Positions 1-7,055 of a stretch of DNA of 64,000 nucleotides are shown one piece after another; within the stretch, counting starts at the first letter, position 1; each line of letters opens with the position of its first letter. The notes below the pieces were generated by a model. The model saw only the letters and a program-made list of their open reading frames with translations. It searched no databases and was not told where the DNA came from. The position numbers were made by a program, and so were the translations under genes. Source of the DNA: an uncultured Eubacterium sp. GTDB lineage: Bacteria; Bacillota; Clostridia; Oscillospirales; CAG-272. The stretch lies in contig UQUT01000010.1 in assembly GCA_900544285.1 (NCBI GenBank), forward strand, positions 15,053 through 79,052, read 5' to 3'.

Positions 1-293
1 CTCTCGACCGTGAAGTTCGGATAAAGTCCCGGATACTGCGGCATGAAGCCCAATTTCTTTCTGAACTCCGTGCCCATCTTCTTGATGTTTTCCGGCTCTT
101 TTCCGTCATCTCCGAATGTGATCTCGCCGGAATCGGCTTTCAGGTTATCCGTAATAATATTCATAAGAGTCGACTTTCCCGCGCCGTTCGGGCCCAAAAG
201 CGCATATATTCCGGGCTGAAAATCTGCGGAAAAGCAGGAAAGCGCCTGATTTTTACCGTATGCCTTGCTTAACTCTTTAATGGATAAAATCAT
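1..293 (-). CDS. ABC transporter ATP-binding protein (partial, N-terminal part)
   Basis: N-terminal ~97 residues of an ABC ATPase; the rest lies beyond the left edge of the window. The translation begins MILSIKELSKAYGKNQ and carries a Walker A motif GPNGAGKST near residue 38 and a Q-loop-like segment (FMPQYPGL) near residue 85. The start is fixed by AAAGGAGG placed 7 bases ahead of the ATG. The ATG overlaps the stop of the permease gene by four bases (ATGA), so the two are translationally coupled and the ATPase most likely powers that permease. ABC-2 exporters for drugs, lipids or peptides are the closest match in style; the substrate is unknown. Confidence 0.9.
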   Translation of the reverse strand, partial: MILSIKELSKAYGKNQALSCFSADFQPGIYALLGPNGAGKSTLMNIITDNLKADSGEITFGDDGKEPENIKKMGTEFRKKLGFMPQYPGLYPNFTVE

Positions 294-2623
294 AATCTTC
301 CTCCTTTATGTATGCGTCTGAGCGAAAAAGTGAAAGAACAGCCGACGAAGATAAATACAATGGCATACGCTATGGCAAACCATGCATATACAGCCGAGGG
401 CGTTGTCTCCGCCGAAAGACGATACAACGAATCGGCGTCCGTCAATTTGCTTATGTCGATATAACAGAAAAATTTCACCCCCGCCGCCTGCAGAAGTCCT
501 GGGGCGAACATAAATATCGCCGATGTCACATACGCGGATAAATTGTCCTTTATAAAGTATGATATCGCAAAGCATGCCAAGGCGGCAAGCACCGCTCCGA
601 GGAGCGAAAATACAAGCACAGAGCCGATGTATTGCCCGAGCGATAAAGATGTCGGAACAAAGGCGTATCGCGTCATACTGACAAGCAATACGCCTGTCGG
701 CGGCATATTCAACTTCACGGCAAAGCAGACAAGATCAATTGCTTTGAGCAAAACTGTTGCCGAAACCGCATAGATCAGGGTAAACAGATATTTCGCCATG
801 AATGTGTCTGTTCTGCCCTTAAGAGTCGTGCCGAGCAAAAATGACGGAGATGACGACGATGATGTCTTTCTGCGCTCCATCGAAAAGCCGCTGATACTCA
901 GAACGCACAAAAACGCTACCAGTATCCAGTCCGTCCCGGTATCAAGATATTTATAACAATACAATTCGTTTACAAATGACCCCGTGACGCCCTTATTATA
1001 CAGCGAGCCGAGATATCCCGATTGCTTCATAATGTCGCCGAGCACACGGATTTTCATCTGTGCAGCCGAATAATCGGCGCAATATGCAAGATAATCATCT
1101 ATCGACATTTTTTTGGAAAAATACGCCTCTGTGTTTTCGCCGTATTTTTCAACAATAGCATTACAGTTATCGTATTCGTTTCTCAGATATGCCGCTTTTT
1201 CGCTTGAATATTCTCCTTCGATTTCGGCAATATATCCGGTGTATATGCGGTTATATGACGTGTCGTCAATCTCAAAATAGCTTGCGGCATAGGCGCATTT
1301 TATGATAACAACCGCGGCAAGCAGGAAAATTATCCATATACGCTTGCGTTGCTCAAAAGATAAAAGGCTTGTATCATACAGGGTCGCCTTTTTACGCACT
1401 TCTTTCAAGCTACGCGCTTTTTCGTTCTTTCTTGCAGAAGCTCTCCTTTTACGCGCCGAATTACTTACACGGGCAAAACCGAAACGGTTGACAAAGAACG
1501 CGGCGACAAGAAGAACAGCTCCCGGTAATATGCTGACCGGTATTATCGATACCGGATGAGCTATAATATCCAAAGAGCGATATCTCGAAAAGATTTCTTT
1601 CAGATTGAATATCGACCAGAAGTTTATATATTTCACCTGTCCCGACTTTGTAAAATCGGCGGAGGACATCAGAAAGCCTCCGAAAAGGAGCGCTGCGCCG
1701 CCTATAATTCCCGCTGTGAATTTTCTCGCGACAGATGATATCGCCAGGACGACGGATGAAAAAACGGCAATTGTCAGCATTTTGATAATGAGCGAGACAA
1801 TCAGATATCCCAATATGCTCATATTATAAGGGCAAAGCAGAAATGCGCTGACCGACTGCACCGGCACCGAAGGATCGGAAAACCCGAGCGTCGCCCATGT
1901 CGCCAGAAGTGACGAAAGATTGAATGCCGCCGTCAGCACGGCGCCGGCGATCATCGCGGCAAGGTATTTCGCCGCCGCTGTGTTCTCCCTGCCATTTGCG
2001 CAGGTCTTTTCTATTGCGTAAAAACCTGTATGATAATCGTTCACCGCAATCCACACAGAGCAGATCAAAACAGCGGCAAAAACGAAAATAATCTCTGTGC
2101 CGACTCCGAAATATTCATTCCATCCGATGACAATGGTGTCGTCAATCGAAACGCTCTCGTCCAGCGCCGAATATATTTTTATCACCTGCTCCTGATAGCG
2201 GTAATTATATGTATTGACCGCCCCGCCCGAGCCTTCCGCCTGCTTTATTATATTTGAGGATTGAGTTATGATCTGGTTCAGCCTGTTATGATAATTCTTG
2301 TCCGCGTCAATAAACGAAGCGACATACCGAAACAGCGAAATATCTTCAATAATTCCTTCACCGTATACGCTTTCTTTTACTTCGTCATATGTTGAGTAGA
2401 AATTATTCTCAATACGCTCCTTTTCTTTATAAAACAGCTCCGGATCGGATTTATATAATGAATATACAGCGATAGCCTGTTTGGCATATTTGCTCGTGCG
2501 AGAATTTGTTTTCGCGGAGACGCCGCAAAAGATCGCATTTGCAAGCAGCAGAGCAATGGCAAACATCATCAGATACAATTGAGAGCATAGTTTTTTTATC
2601 TCATAGTATACGGTGGATCTCAT
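290..2623 (-). CDS. ABC transporter permease, large two-half membrane protein
   Basis: 777-residue integral membrane protein. The first half has an N-terminal membrane segment (about residues 15-35), a ~130-residue extracytoplasmic loop and a cluster of helices (about 175-375). After a basic cytoplasmic stretch near 390-415 the pattern repeats: a helix near 430, a second external loop, and a C-terminal helix cluster. This duplicated layout is typical of ABC-2 type permeases fused in tandem. It lies 43 bases downstream of a lipoprotein gene and overlaps the ATPase gene by ATGA, forming a three-gene transcription unit. No substrate-specific motif is visible. Confidence 0.75.
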   Translation of the reverse strand: MRSTVYYEIKKLCSQLYLMMFAIALLLANAIFCGVSAKTNSRTSKYAKQAIAVYSLYKSDPELFYKEKERIENNFYSTYDEVKESVYGEGIIEDISLFRYVASFIDADKNYHNRLNQIITQSSNIIKQAEGSGGAVNTYNYRYQEQVIKIYSALDESVSIDDTIVIGWNEYFGVGTEIIFVFAAVLICSVWIAVNDYHTGFYAIEKTCANGRENTAAAKYLAAMIAGAVLTAAFNLSSLLATWATLGFSDPSVPVQSVSAFLLCPYNMSILGYLIVSLIIKMLTIAVFSSVVLAISSVARKFTAGIIGGAALLFGGFLMSSADFTKSGQVKYINFWSIFNLKEIFSRYRSLDIIAHPVSIIPVSILPGAVLLVAAFFVNRFGFARVSNSARKRRASARKNEKARSLKEVRKKATLYDTSLLSFEQRKRIWIIFLLAAVVIIKCAYAASYFEIDDTSYNRIYTGYIAEIEGEYSSEKAAYLRNEYDNCNAIVEKYGENTEAYFSKKMSIDDYLAYCADYSAAQMKIRVLGDIMKQSGYLGSLYNKGVTGSFVNELYCYKYLDTGTDWILVAFLCVLSISGFSMERRKTSSSSSPSFLLGTTLKGRTDTFMAKYLFTLIYAVSATVLLKAIDLVCFAVKLNMPPTGVLLVSMTRYAFVPTSLSLGQYIGSVLVFSLLGAVLAALACFAISYFIKDNLSAYVTSAIFMFAPGLLQAAGVKFFCYIDISKLTDADSLYRLSAETTPSAVYAWFAIAYAIVFIFVGCSFTFSLRRIHKGGRL

Positions 2624-2666
2624 AACCGCCGCCCTTTCTTTTCTTGAATATGCCTATGGCTCTTTT

Positions 2667-3812
2667 TTATTTAGGCACCACTGTTTCTTCATTCGTCTTC
2701 AGATCCTGCACAATCCAGCGTGATACGGGACTGCCTGAAGAATAGTCGGTTTCGCTATATACAATATAATTGTCGCCGAGCGCTATATAGCACCTTGAAA
2801 TCGCTTTGTCCTGAAGATCATAAACCTCTCTTGACGAGTCCGTTTCAAACGAATATTCGTAAAGAATATGCGAATACTCAGCTGTAACCGGGCCGATTTT
2901 GCGCGGCTCGGAAAGATAATAATAAAACTTATCGCCGTGGTTCATTCCCATACTTACGTTTGACAATATCTTTTCCTTCTTTGAAACATCGGAAATCGGA
3001 CAGCGGACAATATCCACATTCATATACGACATTCCGTCAAACTCCGTTGCCTGAAGGTTATCGCAATATACGATGTAATCATTTGCAATAAACATCTCTG
3101 CTCTCAGGACAATGTTGAAAAGATACTGCGTGTCATCAAGTGCCAAAGAGCATGAAAAAAGCTGTCCGGCGGAGTCAATAAAATAAATGCGGTTTTTATA
3201 CACTGTTTCAACACGATAAGACTTCTTATCAGGGTTCTCCATTTTCTTATAACCGCTGCCGTCTTTGCCTATCACATGAATATTTGTTCCGCGATCCCCT
3301 TCGTTTGTCGTATATATTATCCAATCGCCGTAAATAGCCAGCGACTGTATATTTTCTGCAATTTCATCCTGTATCACGGTCACTTTGTTTGTGCCCGTAT
3401 CAAATGATGTGATCTGATAAAAGCTTTTCGGCCTGTTTGTCTGCTTATCAACACCGGTTCTACGATATGCTCCGATTAAAACATGCTTGTTATTGTTTTC
3501 TTTGGTTGCTTTCTGATCAACCGCAAAATAAACCATCGGAGAGAATATATTCGTAAACGGATTCTCTTCGCCGGAGGCAAGAACATCCCCGTAAAGCGGA
3601 AGTCCCGCCGTCTGGATATTGTTCAGATCCTGATATTTTATCGAAAATGTGTTTATATCGTAGTAATAAATAATATCATCATAAAGATAAGTATTGAAGC
3701 CTCTGGCGCAGACATCGTCCGAGTCATTTCCGGGCGTTGAGCACGCCGAAAGAACGAATGACAAAAAAACAAAAACCGAAAGCAGGCATATAGCAGCTTT
3801 GCATTTCTTCAT
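2667..3812 (-). CDS. Lipoprotein with propeller-like repeats
   Basis: 381 residues. The start at MKKCKAAICLLS is chosen because GGAG sits 8 bases upstream and because it opens a lipoprotein signal peptide with lipobox LSAC; the reading frame stays open further upstream but has no ribosome site there. The mature part consists of repeating short blocks with YDW/YYYD-type edges (for example GDWIIYTTNEG, NDYIVYCDN, GDNYIVYSE), as in DUF5050-like beta-propellers anchored to the outer face of the membrane. It precedes the ABC permease and ATPase genes on the same strand and may be an accessory sensor of that transporter; this role is inferred from position only. Confidence 0.7.
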   Translation of the reverse strand: MKKCKAAICLLSVFVFLSFVLSACSTPGNDSDDVCARGFNTYLYDDIIYYYDINTFSIKYQDLNNIQTAGLPLYGDVLASGEENPFTNIFSPMVYFAVDQKATKENNNKHVLIGAYRRTGVDKQTNRPKSFYQITSFDTGTNKVTVIQDEIAENIQSLAIYGDWIIYTTNEGDRGTNIHVIGKDGSGYKKMENPDKKSYRVETVYKNRIYFIDSAGQLFSCSLALDDTQYLFNIVLRAEMFIANDYIVYCDNLQATEFDGMSYMNVDIVRCPISDVSKKEKILSNVSMGMNHGDKFYYYLSEPRKIGPVTAEYSHILYEYSFETDSSREVYDLQDKAISRCYIALGDNYIVYSETDYSSGSPVSRWIVQDLKTNEETVVPK

Positions 3813-3873
3813 AAGTATCTCCTTGTTACAAAAATCAGTAATAATTGAGCCGAAAAGTGTTTCTGTGCAAATG

Positions 3874-3909
3874 GCGGAGGTTGTAAAATCATAGATATAC
3901 AACCTCCGC
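3874..3909 (-). terminator. Strong hairpin between secreted-protein gene and lipoprotein gene
   Basis: GCGGAGGTTGTA (3874-3885) and TACAACCTCCGC (3898-3909) form a perfect 12-bp stem with a 12-base loop, 13 bases past the stop of the upstream minus-strand gene. There is no clear T run after it on either strand, so it may be a transcript-stabilising or partial termination hairpin rather than a full intrinsic terminator. Confidence 0.5.
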
Positions 3910-3921
3910 GCAAGCTATGTA

Positions 3922-4383
3922 TCAGTCAAAAACAGAAATTTCAATGCTGGGTGGGTTAAACGAAACAATTGAGCCCGGAACGGTCGCATAATAGTTTCCA
4001 AGTAAAAATGTGATTCCGCTTTCCTGAGAGAGGCGCACATCTTCAGTACGGATGAATTGACCTATAATAACACGCTCCTGAGAAGCAACAATAGGCGTAA
4101 GCAACGTCCCACCCGAGCCTGTGACAATCAGTTGCATATCCAGCAAAGTGTATGTCGGCGTGCCATTTCCCGTCGGGTCAAATCTGAGCGTTGCATAAAT
4201 TGAGTGAAATGCATATGCTTTTGAATATTTATTTGCTTGGAGAGAGCCCAACACCGTAAACGTCGGGTCATCTGTGCTACGTGTATACTTCATATAATCC
4301 ATGGCATTAGCTGTAATACAGAATGCAAACATAGAAACGATCAGCAGAGTAGCTGCAATAATTCTGAACAAATTCTTCTTCAT
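3922..4383 (-). CDS. Small secreted protein of unknown function
   Basis: 153 residues. A signal peptide (MKKNLFRIIAATLL..., cleavage expected after ITANA near residue 27) is followed by a ~125-residue mature domain with no cysteines, rich in Thr, Ser and Gly, likely beta-rich. GAAAGGAAAT lies upstream of the ATG. I do not recognise a family. It is the first full-length gene downstream of a tiny peptide gene (4458-4562) on the same strand and lies opposite the LytTR regulator, so it could be a target of that regulator; this is inference from position. Confidence 0.65.
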   Translation of the reverse strand: MKKNLFRIIAATLLIVSMFAFCITANAMDYMKYTRSTDDPTFTVLGSLQANKYSKAYAFHSIYATLRFDPTGNGTPTYTLLDMQLIVTGSGGTLLTPIVASQERVIIGQFIRTEDVRLSQESGITFLLGNYYATVPGSIVSFNPPSIEISVFD

Positions 4384-4457
4384 GGTTTTGATTTCCTTTC
4401 AAATAAATTTTTAATTTTTCATTCGTAAGCGGATAACCAAAACTCGAGATTGCCTGA

Positions 4458-4562
4458 TTATCCGCCCCGACAAATGATTTGTAAGCGATGACCGGCGGAA
4501 GCGAAAACGCCCGTCAATCGCGAAAAAACAACACATCCGACATACTTCTTCAGCGAAATCAT
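4458..4562 (-). CDS. Short peptide gene (34 codons) with strong ribosome site
   Basis: Starts MISLKKYVGCVVFS and ends ICRGG. It has a strong Shine-Dalgarno sequence (CGGAGG, 9 bases before the ATG). The product has a lysine pair, then a hydrophobic stretch with two cysteines (residues 10 and 31), the size and style of a small exported or membrane-active peptide. No family is recognised. It lies upstream of the secreted-protein gene and downstream of a direct repeat that resembles LytTR operator halves, with the LytTR regulator gene divergent. A peptide-signal role is possible but unproven; it could also be a leader peptide or a chance frame. Confidence 0.4.
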   Translation of the reverse strand: MISLKKYVGCVVFSRLTGVFASAGHRLQIICRGG

Positions 4563-4670
4563 CTTCCACACCTCCGTTCCGATGATATATCAGGCTTGCT
4601 TTTACTGTTACACATTGTATCATGTGTCATGCAAGCACGCGGAAACATCTTTGCCAATGTTTTTCATTGA

Positions 4671-4698
4671 TAACATTTCCAATATTATATTAACATTT
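4671..4698 (-). promoter_or_regulatory. Direct repeat resembling a LytTR operator
   Basis: TAACATTT occurs at 4671-4678 and again at 4691-4698, 20 bases start to start, about two helical turns. On the minus strand each copy contains AATGTTA; the distal copy AATGTTAAT fits the published-type LytTR half-site consensus at 8 of 9 positions, the proximal copy at 6 of 9. It lies ~50 bases upstream of the minus-strand extended -10 that would drive the 34-codon peptide gene. Confidence 0.4.
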
Positions 4699-4825
4699 GT
4701 TATATGATTTTTCAATAGAAAACGACAATCGTTGAGCTAAAATGCCTATTCGTCGCAAATGCGGCTCTTAATAACGAGAAATCAATTTAATTGTCTTATT
4801 CGCACAAAAAATACCATTGTGGCTA

Positions 4826-4854
4826 TTTACTTTTCTTTCAAAGTATGCTATAAT
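4826..4854 (+). promoter_or_regulatory. Promoter of the LytTR regulator gene
   Basis: -35 TTTACT (4826-4831), 17-base spacer, -10 TATAAT (4849-4854) with an extended-10 TG one base upstream (TGCTATAAT). The leader to the ATG at 4895 is about 33 bases. Confidence 0.65.
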
Positions 4855-4894
4855 ATTTACGCAATCTCATAAATCGTAATGAAAGGGTTTCAAA

Positions 4895-5593
4895 ATGAAA
4901 ATATCTATATGCGACGACATGGAAATTGAATTGGATAAGCTTGCAAGTCTTTGCATGGAAGTCGATTCCCTTGCAACAATAAATAAATACACAAGCGGTC
5001 AGCAGCTTTGTGCCGATCTTGACAATGGAAATAATGCCGACATTATCATTTTGGACGTTGATATGCCCCAAGATAACGGTATCACGGTGGGCAAAAGAAT
5101 TCGTCAATCAGACAGCAATGTCATCTTAATATTCTATGCCAATCACCCTCAATATGCCGTAGAATCTTATGACTGCGATGCCTTTTATTATTTGATGAAG
5201 GATTGCCCAAAAGAGAAGTTTTCCACTGTATTGAAAAAAGCCTACGACAAGATAAAGACAAATAAGAAATATATAACAATTCAGCAAAGAAAAACGCCTC
5301 GCAGAATCCTGATTTCGGACATATATTATATAGAGTGCGTCAAAAAGCACTTGATCTATCATATCGAAGGCGAGAACATTGAAATATCAGCAAAACTGTC
5401 TGACACATATAACGAATTGAAGGATCTCGAATTTTGTCAGACGCATCAAGGATATATAGTCAATCTGGGAAAAATCAATAGGATAGCTGACGGCATGATA
5501 ATGATGACAAATGGCGACAAGGTGCCGATAAGTGTCAGAAAACGAGCCGGGGTAATAGCACAATACGCAGATTTTATAGAGAAAGGCACATGA
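4895..5593 (+). CDS. LytTR-family response regulator
   Basis: 232 residues: receiver domain (about 1-120) followed by a LytTR DNA-binding domain (about 130-230). Visible receiver features are the acidic pocket (CDD, residues 6-8), the phospho-acceptor region ILDVDMP near residue 55, and the conserved Lys near residue 105 (LMKDCP is close to the usual K-P motif). The C-terminal part has the LytTR pattern ISDIYYIECVKKH ... FCQTHQGYIVNLGKI. AgrA and VirR are characterised members that work with a membrane histidine kinase. No kinase follows: an ATG overlapping the stop opens a frame that ends after 29 codons. The start is preceded by AAAGGG. Confidence 0.88.
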   Translation: MKISICDDMEIELDKLASLCMEVDSLATINKYTSGQQLCADLDNGNNADIIILDVDMPQDNGITVGKRIRQSDSNVILIFYANHPQYAVESYDCDAFYYLMKDCPKEKFSTVLKKAYDKIKTNKKYITIQQRKTPRRILISDIYYIECVKKHLIYHIEGENIEISAKLSDTYNELKDLEFCQTHQGYIVNLGKINRIADGMIMMTNGDKVPISVRKRAGVIAQYADFIEKGT

Positions 5594-5679
5594 GTATATT
5601 TGTTGATTACACGAAATTTTGCAGTCCCAAGCTGTCCCACAAAGCAGGATTAGTAAGTCCGGAAAAACTTTTCAGCTGA
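5590..5679 (+). pseudogene. Possible remnant of a histidine kinase start
   Basis: An ATG overlaps the response-regulator stop (ATGA at 5590-5593) and is placed after AAAGG, the usual coupling between a LytTR regulator and its sensor kinase. The frame reads MSIFVDYTKFCS and stops at TGA 5677-5679, with no membrane helix. I infer that a kinase gene once began here and was cut within the first codons. It could equally be a chance short frame. Confidence 0.3.
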
Positions 5680-5814
5680 ACCGTCATGAATAAAAACACA
5701 AAAAGCGCTTGCGAAAGGCAAATTCTCGTATTCGCACTTTGCAAGTTCAACACATAATTCTTTATCTATAAAATCTTCAAGAAGTTGTTGATTATTATGC
5801 CATTGCTCCGGTTG
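5650..5814 (-). pseudogene. Gene fragment without start codon
   Basis: A 54-codon open stretch on the minus strand reading ...QQLLEDFIDKELCVELAK then CEYENLPFASAFCVFIHDG and ending in TAA at 5650. The composition (acidic helix, ordinary residue mix) looks like real protein, in contrast to the opposite frames, but no ATG, GTG or TTG start is present. Possibly an internal or C-terminal piece of a lost gene. Family not recognised. Confidence 0.3.
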
Positions 5815-6095
5815 CTACCCATGCGGTTCATCTTTGCAACCAGAGTACGTCTTTTGATTGGTTTGACTGCCCCGATCACGAAAAGATACGCGATACCGTT
5901 GCCAAGCGGACGGATTTGAGCGATGAAGAAAAGCAACGGGTTATAGAGAAAGCTTATGAATGCGTTGCCCCTGCCGAATCGAGCGTGCCGGATTGGGTCA
6001 CGGAGCTTGGTATCAAAAATATTATCTGGAACGATCACACAAGCATAGATACTACCGCAGCCGAGGTCGCCGAATATTTTGGATTTACCGAATAA
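5772..6095 (+). pseudogene. C-terminal gene fragment without start codon
   Basis: A 107-codon open stretch ending at TAA 6093-6095, reading ...DYYAIAPVATHAVHLCNQ, then a helical acidic segment (TDLSDEEKQRVIEKAYE) and ending EVAEYFGFTE. The residue mix is protein-like throughout and the stop is followed directly by a strong hairpin terminator, as for a genuine gene end. A TAA immediately precedes the stretch and there is no start codon, so the 5' part has been lost. Similar short C-termini are common among proteins of integrative elements in Clostridia, but I cannot name the family. Confidence 0.5.
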
Positions 6096-6098
6096 TAA

Positions 6099-6140
6099 AA
6101 TCAGCCGAGAATGAGGCTTTCGCCCCATTCTCGGCTGATT
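6099..6140 (+). terminator. Hairpin terminator after the 5772-6095 fragment
   Basis: AATCAGCCGAGAATG (6099-6113) pairs perfectly with CATTCTCGGCTGATT (6126-6140); two further G-C pairs close the loop. A-rich before and T-rich after, so it can act in both directions. Confidence 0.7.
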
Positions 6141-6275
6141 TATTGAGTATAATCGATGTTTTTTGTACGATCTGCCGATAGGATGACTTTTGTCACCTAC
6201 CATTTCGGAGCGCCGACGCGGTTTCTTGAAGACCATTTGTTAAAGTGTCATACTTTTGACTTGTAAATGCTTTGC

Positions 6276-7055
6276 TCACTCGTCAAACAAATATGGCGCT
6301 TCGTCATATTTACGCCGGTAATAATCATACAATTGCCTCGATTTCTTTGATAATACCCTGAATTCGGGAGGAATCATCGTTACTTCATACAGAGACGATT
6401 CGTGATTGCTCCCATCCAGCTTGGTCATACCGAACAGTCTGCAAAACTTTTCACCGTTTTTGGTGACTGCGTCTGCAATCATTCTGCGGATGAACACCTC
6501 GTGCTCACCCAATGCAATAAACTTATCAACTATCGCATTGAACAATTCCATAAAGACTTCCGTGTTATGATAGTCCGGATGAATGACGATTGATGAAAAA
6601 TACACGCTGTACGGAAATGGCATATCATAGCTCAATATCATATCTGCCGTAATGCCTGTATCAATAAAATCTCCTCGTTTGATACGATTATAGCACTCAT
6701 CGGTTACAGGGGAAATATTTACATATGCAATAATTTTGTCTGACTTATTGTCCTTTGCCATCACATATATATCCGGATTGACAGCAAACCATTCCTCGCA
6801 TCGCGTTGCGTCCACATGATATATATCTTCATATACTAATGCATCGAGGCAAACTGCCTGGGCGATATCTTCAAGCGTAACCTGCTTACCTGTGATAATT
6901 GAAATCGGTTTCTCGCCATTATCCGGGGGATTTACAGAAGGATTGAAATCCTCCTGTCTGGGAATCGCATTCTGAACACAATCGCAAATGCGGGATATTC
7001 CGTCACGATACCTTATTTTGTCGGCCCGCTCAAAAAGTCTCCCGGAAACAAACAT
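6276..7055 (-). pseudogene. GNAT-type acetyltransferase, 5' end truncated at the cas9 junction
   Basis: The C-terminal ~230 residues look like a GNAT fold: a beta-alpha start (KPISIITGKQVTLEDIAQ), a middle strand YVMAKDNKSDKIIAYVNIS, the segment YFSSIVIHPDYHN typical of the acetyl-CoA site region, and the tail LFGMTKL. The frame stays open to the right into antisense of cas9 (up to 7301), but that part mirrors cas9 codons and is not a real N-terminus. From about 7005 rightward the plus strand is clearly cas9, so the GNAT gene has lost its beginning. The ATG at 7055 is the nearest downstream start but has no ribosome site. Substrate unknown. Confidence 0.6.

Larger units (their letters stand above)
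4563..4894. other. Divergent intergenic region between peptide gene and LytTR regulator
   Basis: 332 AT-rich bases without a convincing longer gene. It holds a direct repeat at 4671-4698, an extended -10 on the minus strand (TGATACAAT read on that strand, 4614-4622) with no recognisable -35, and the plus-strand promoter of the regulator at 4826-4854. The weak -35 on the peptide side is what one expects of an activator-dependent promoter. Confidence 0.5.

Noticed and set aside
5686..5754. 22-codon frame MNKNTKSACERQ on the plus strand
   Set aside because: Weak ribosome site, and the opposite strand carries a longer more protein-like fragment over the same bases.
6182..6265. 27-codon frame MTFVTYHFGAPTRF
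   Set aside because: No ribosome site, no recognisable family, and it lies in a region full of fragments; not enough to call a gene.
6255..6275. ACTCGTCAAAC near the GNAT stop as a tracrRNA anti-repeat
   Set aside because: It matches the repeat complement only with an inserted base over about 10 positions, lies in or at the end of coding sequence, and has no upper-stem complement nearby.
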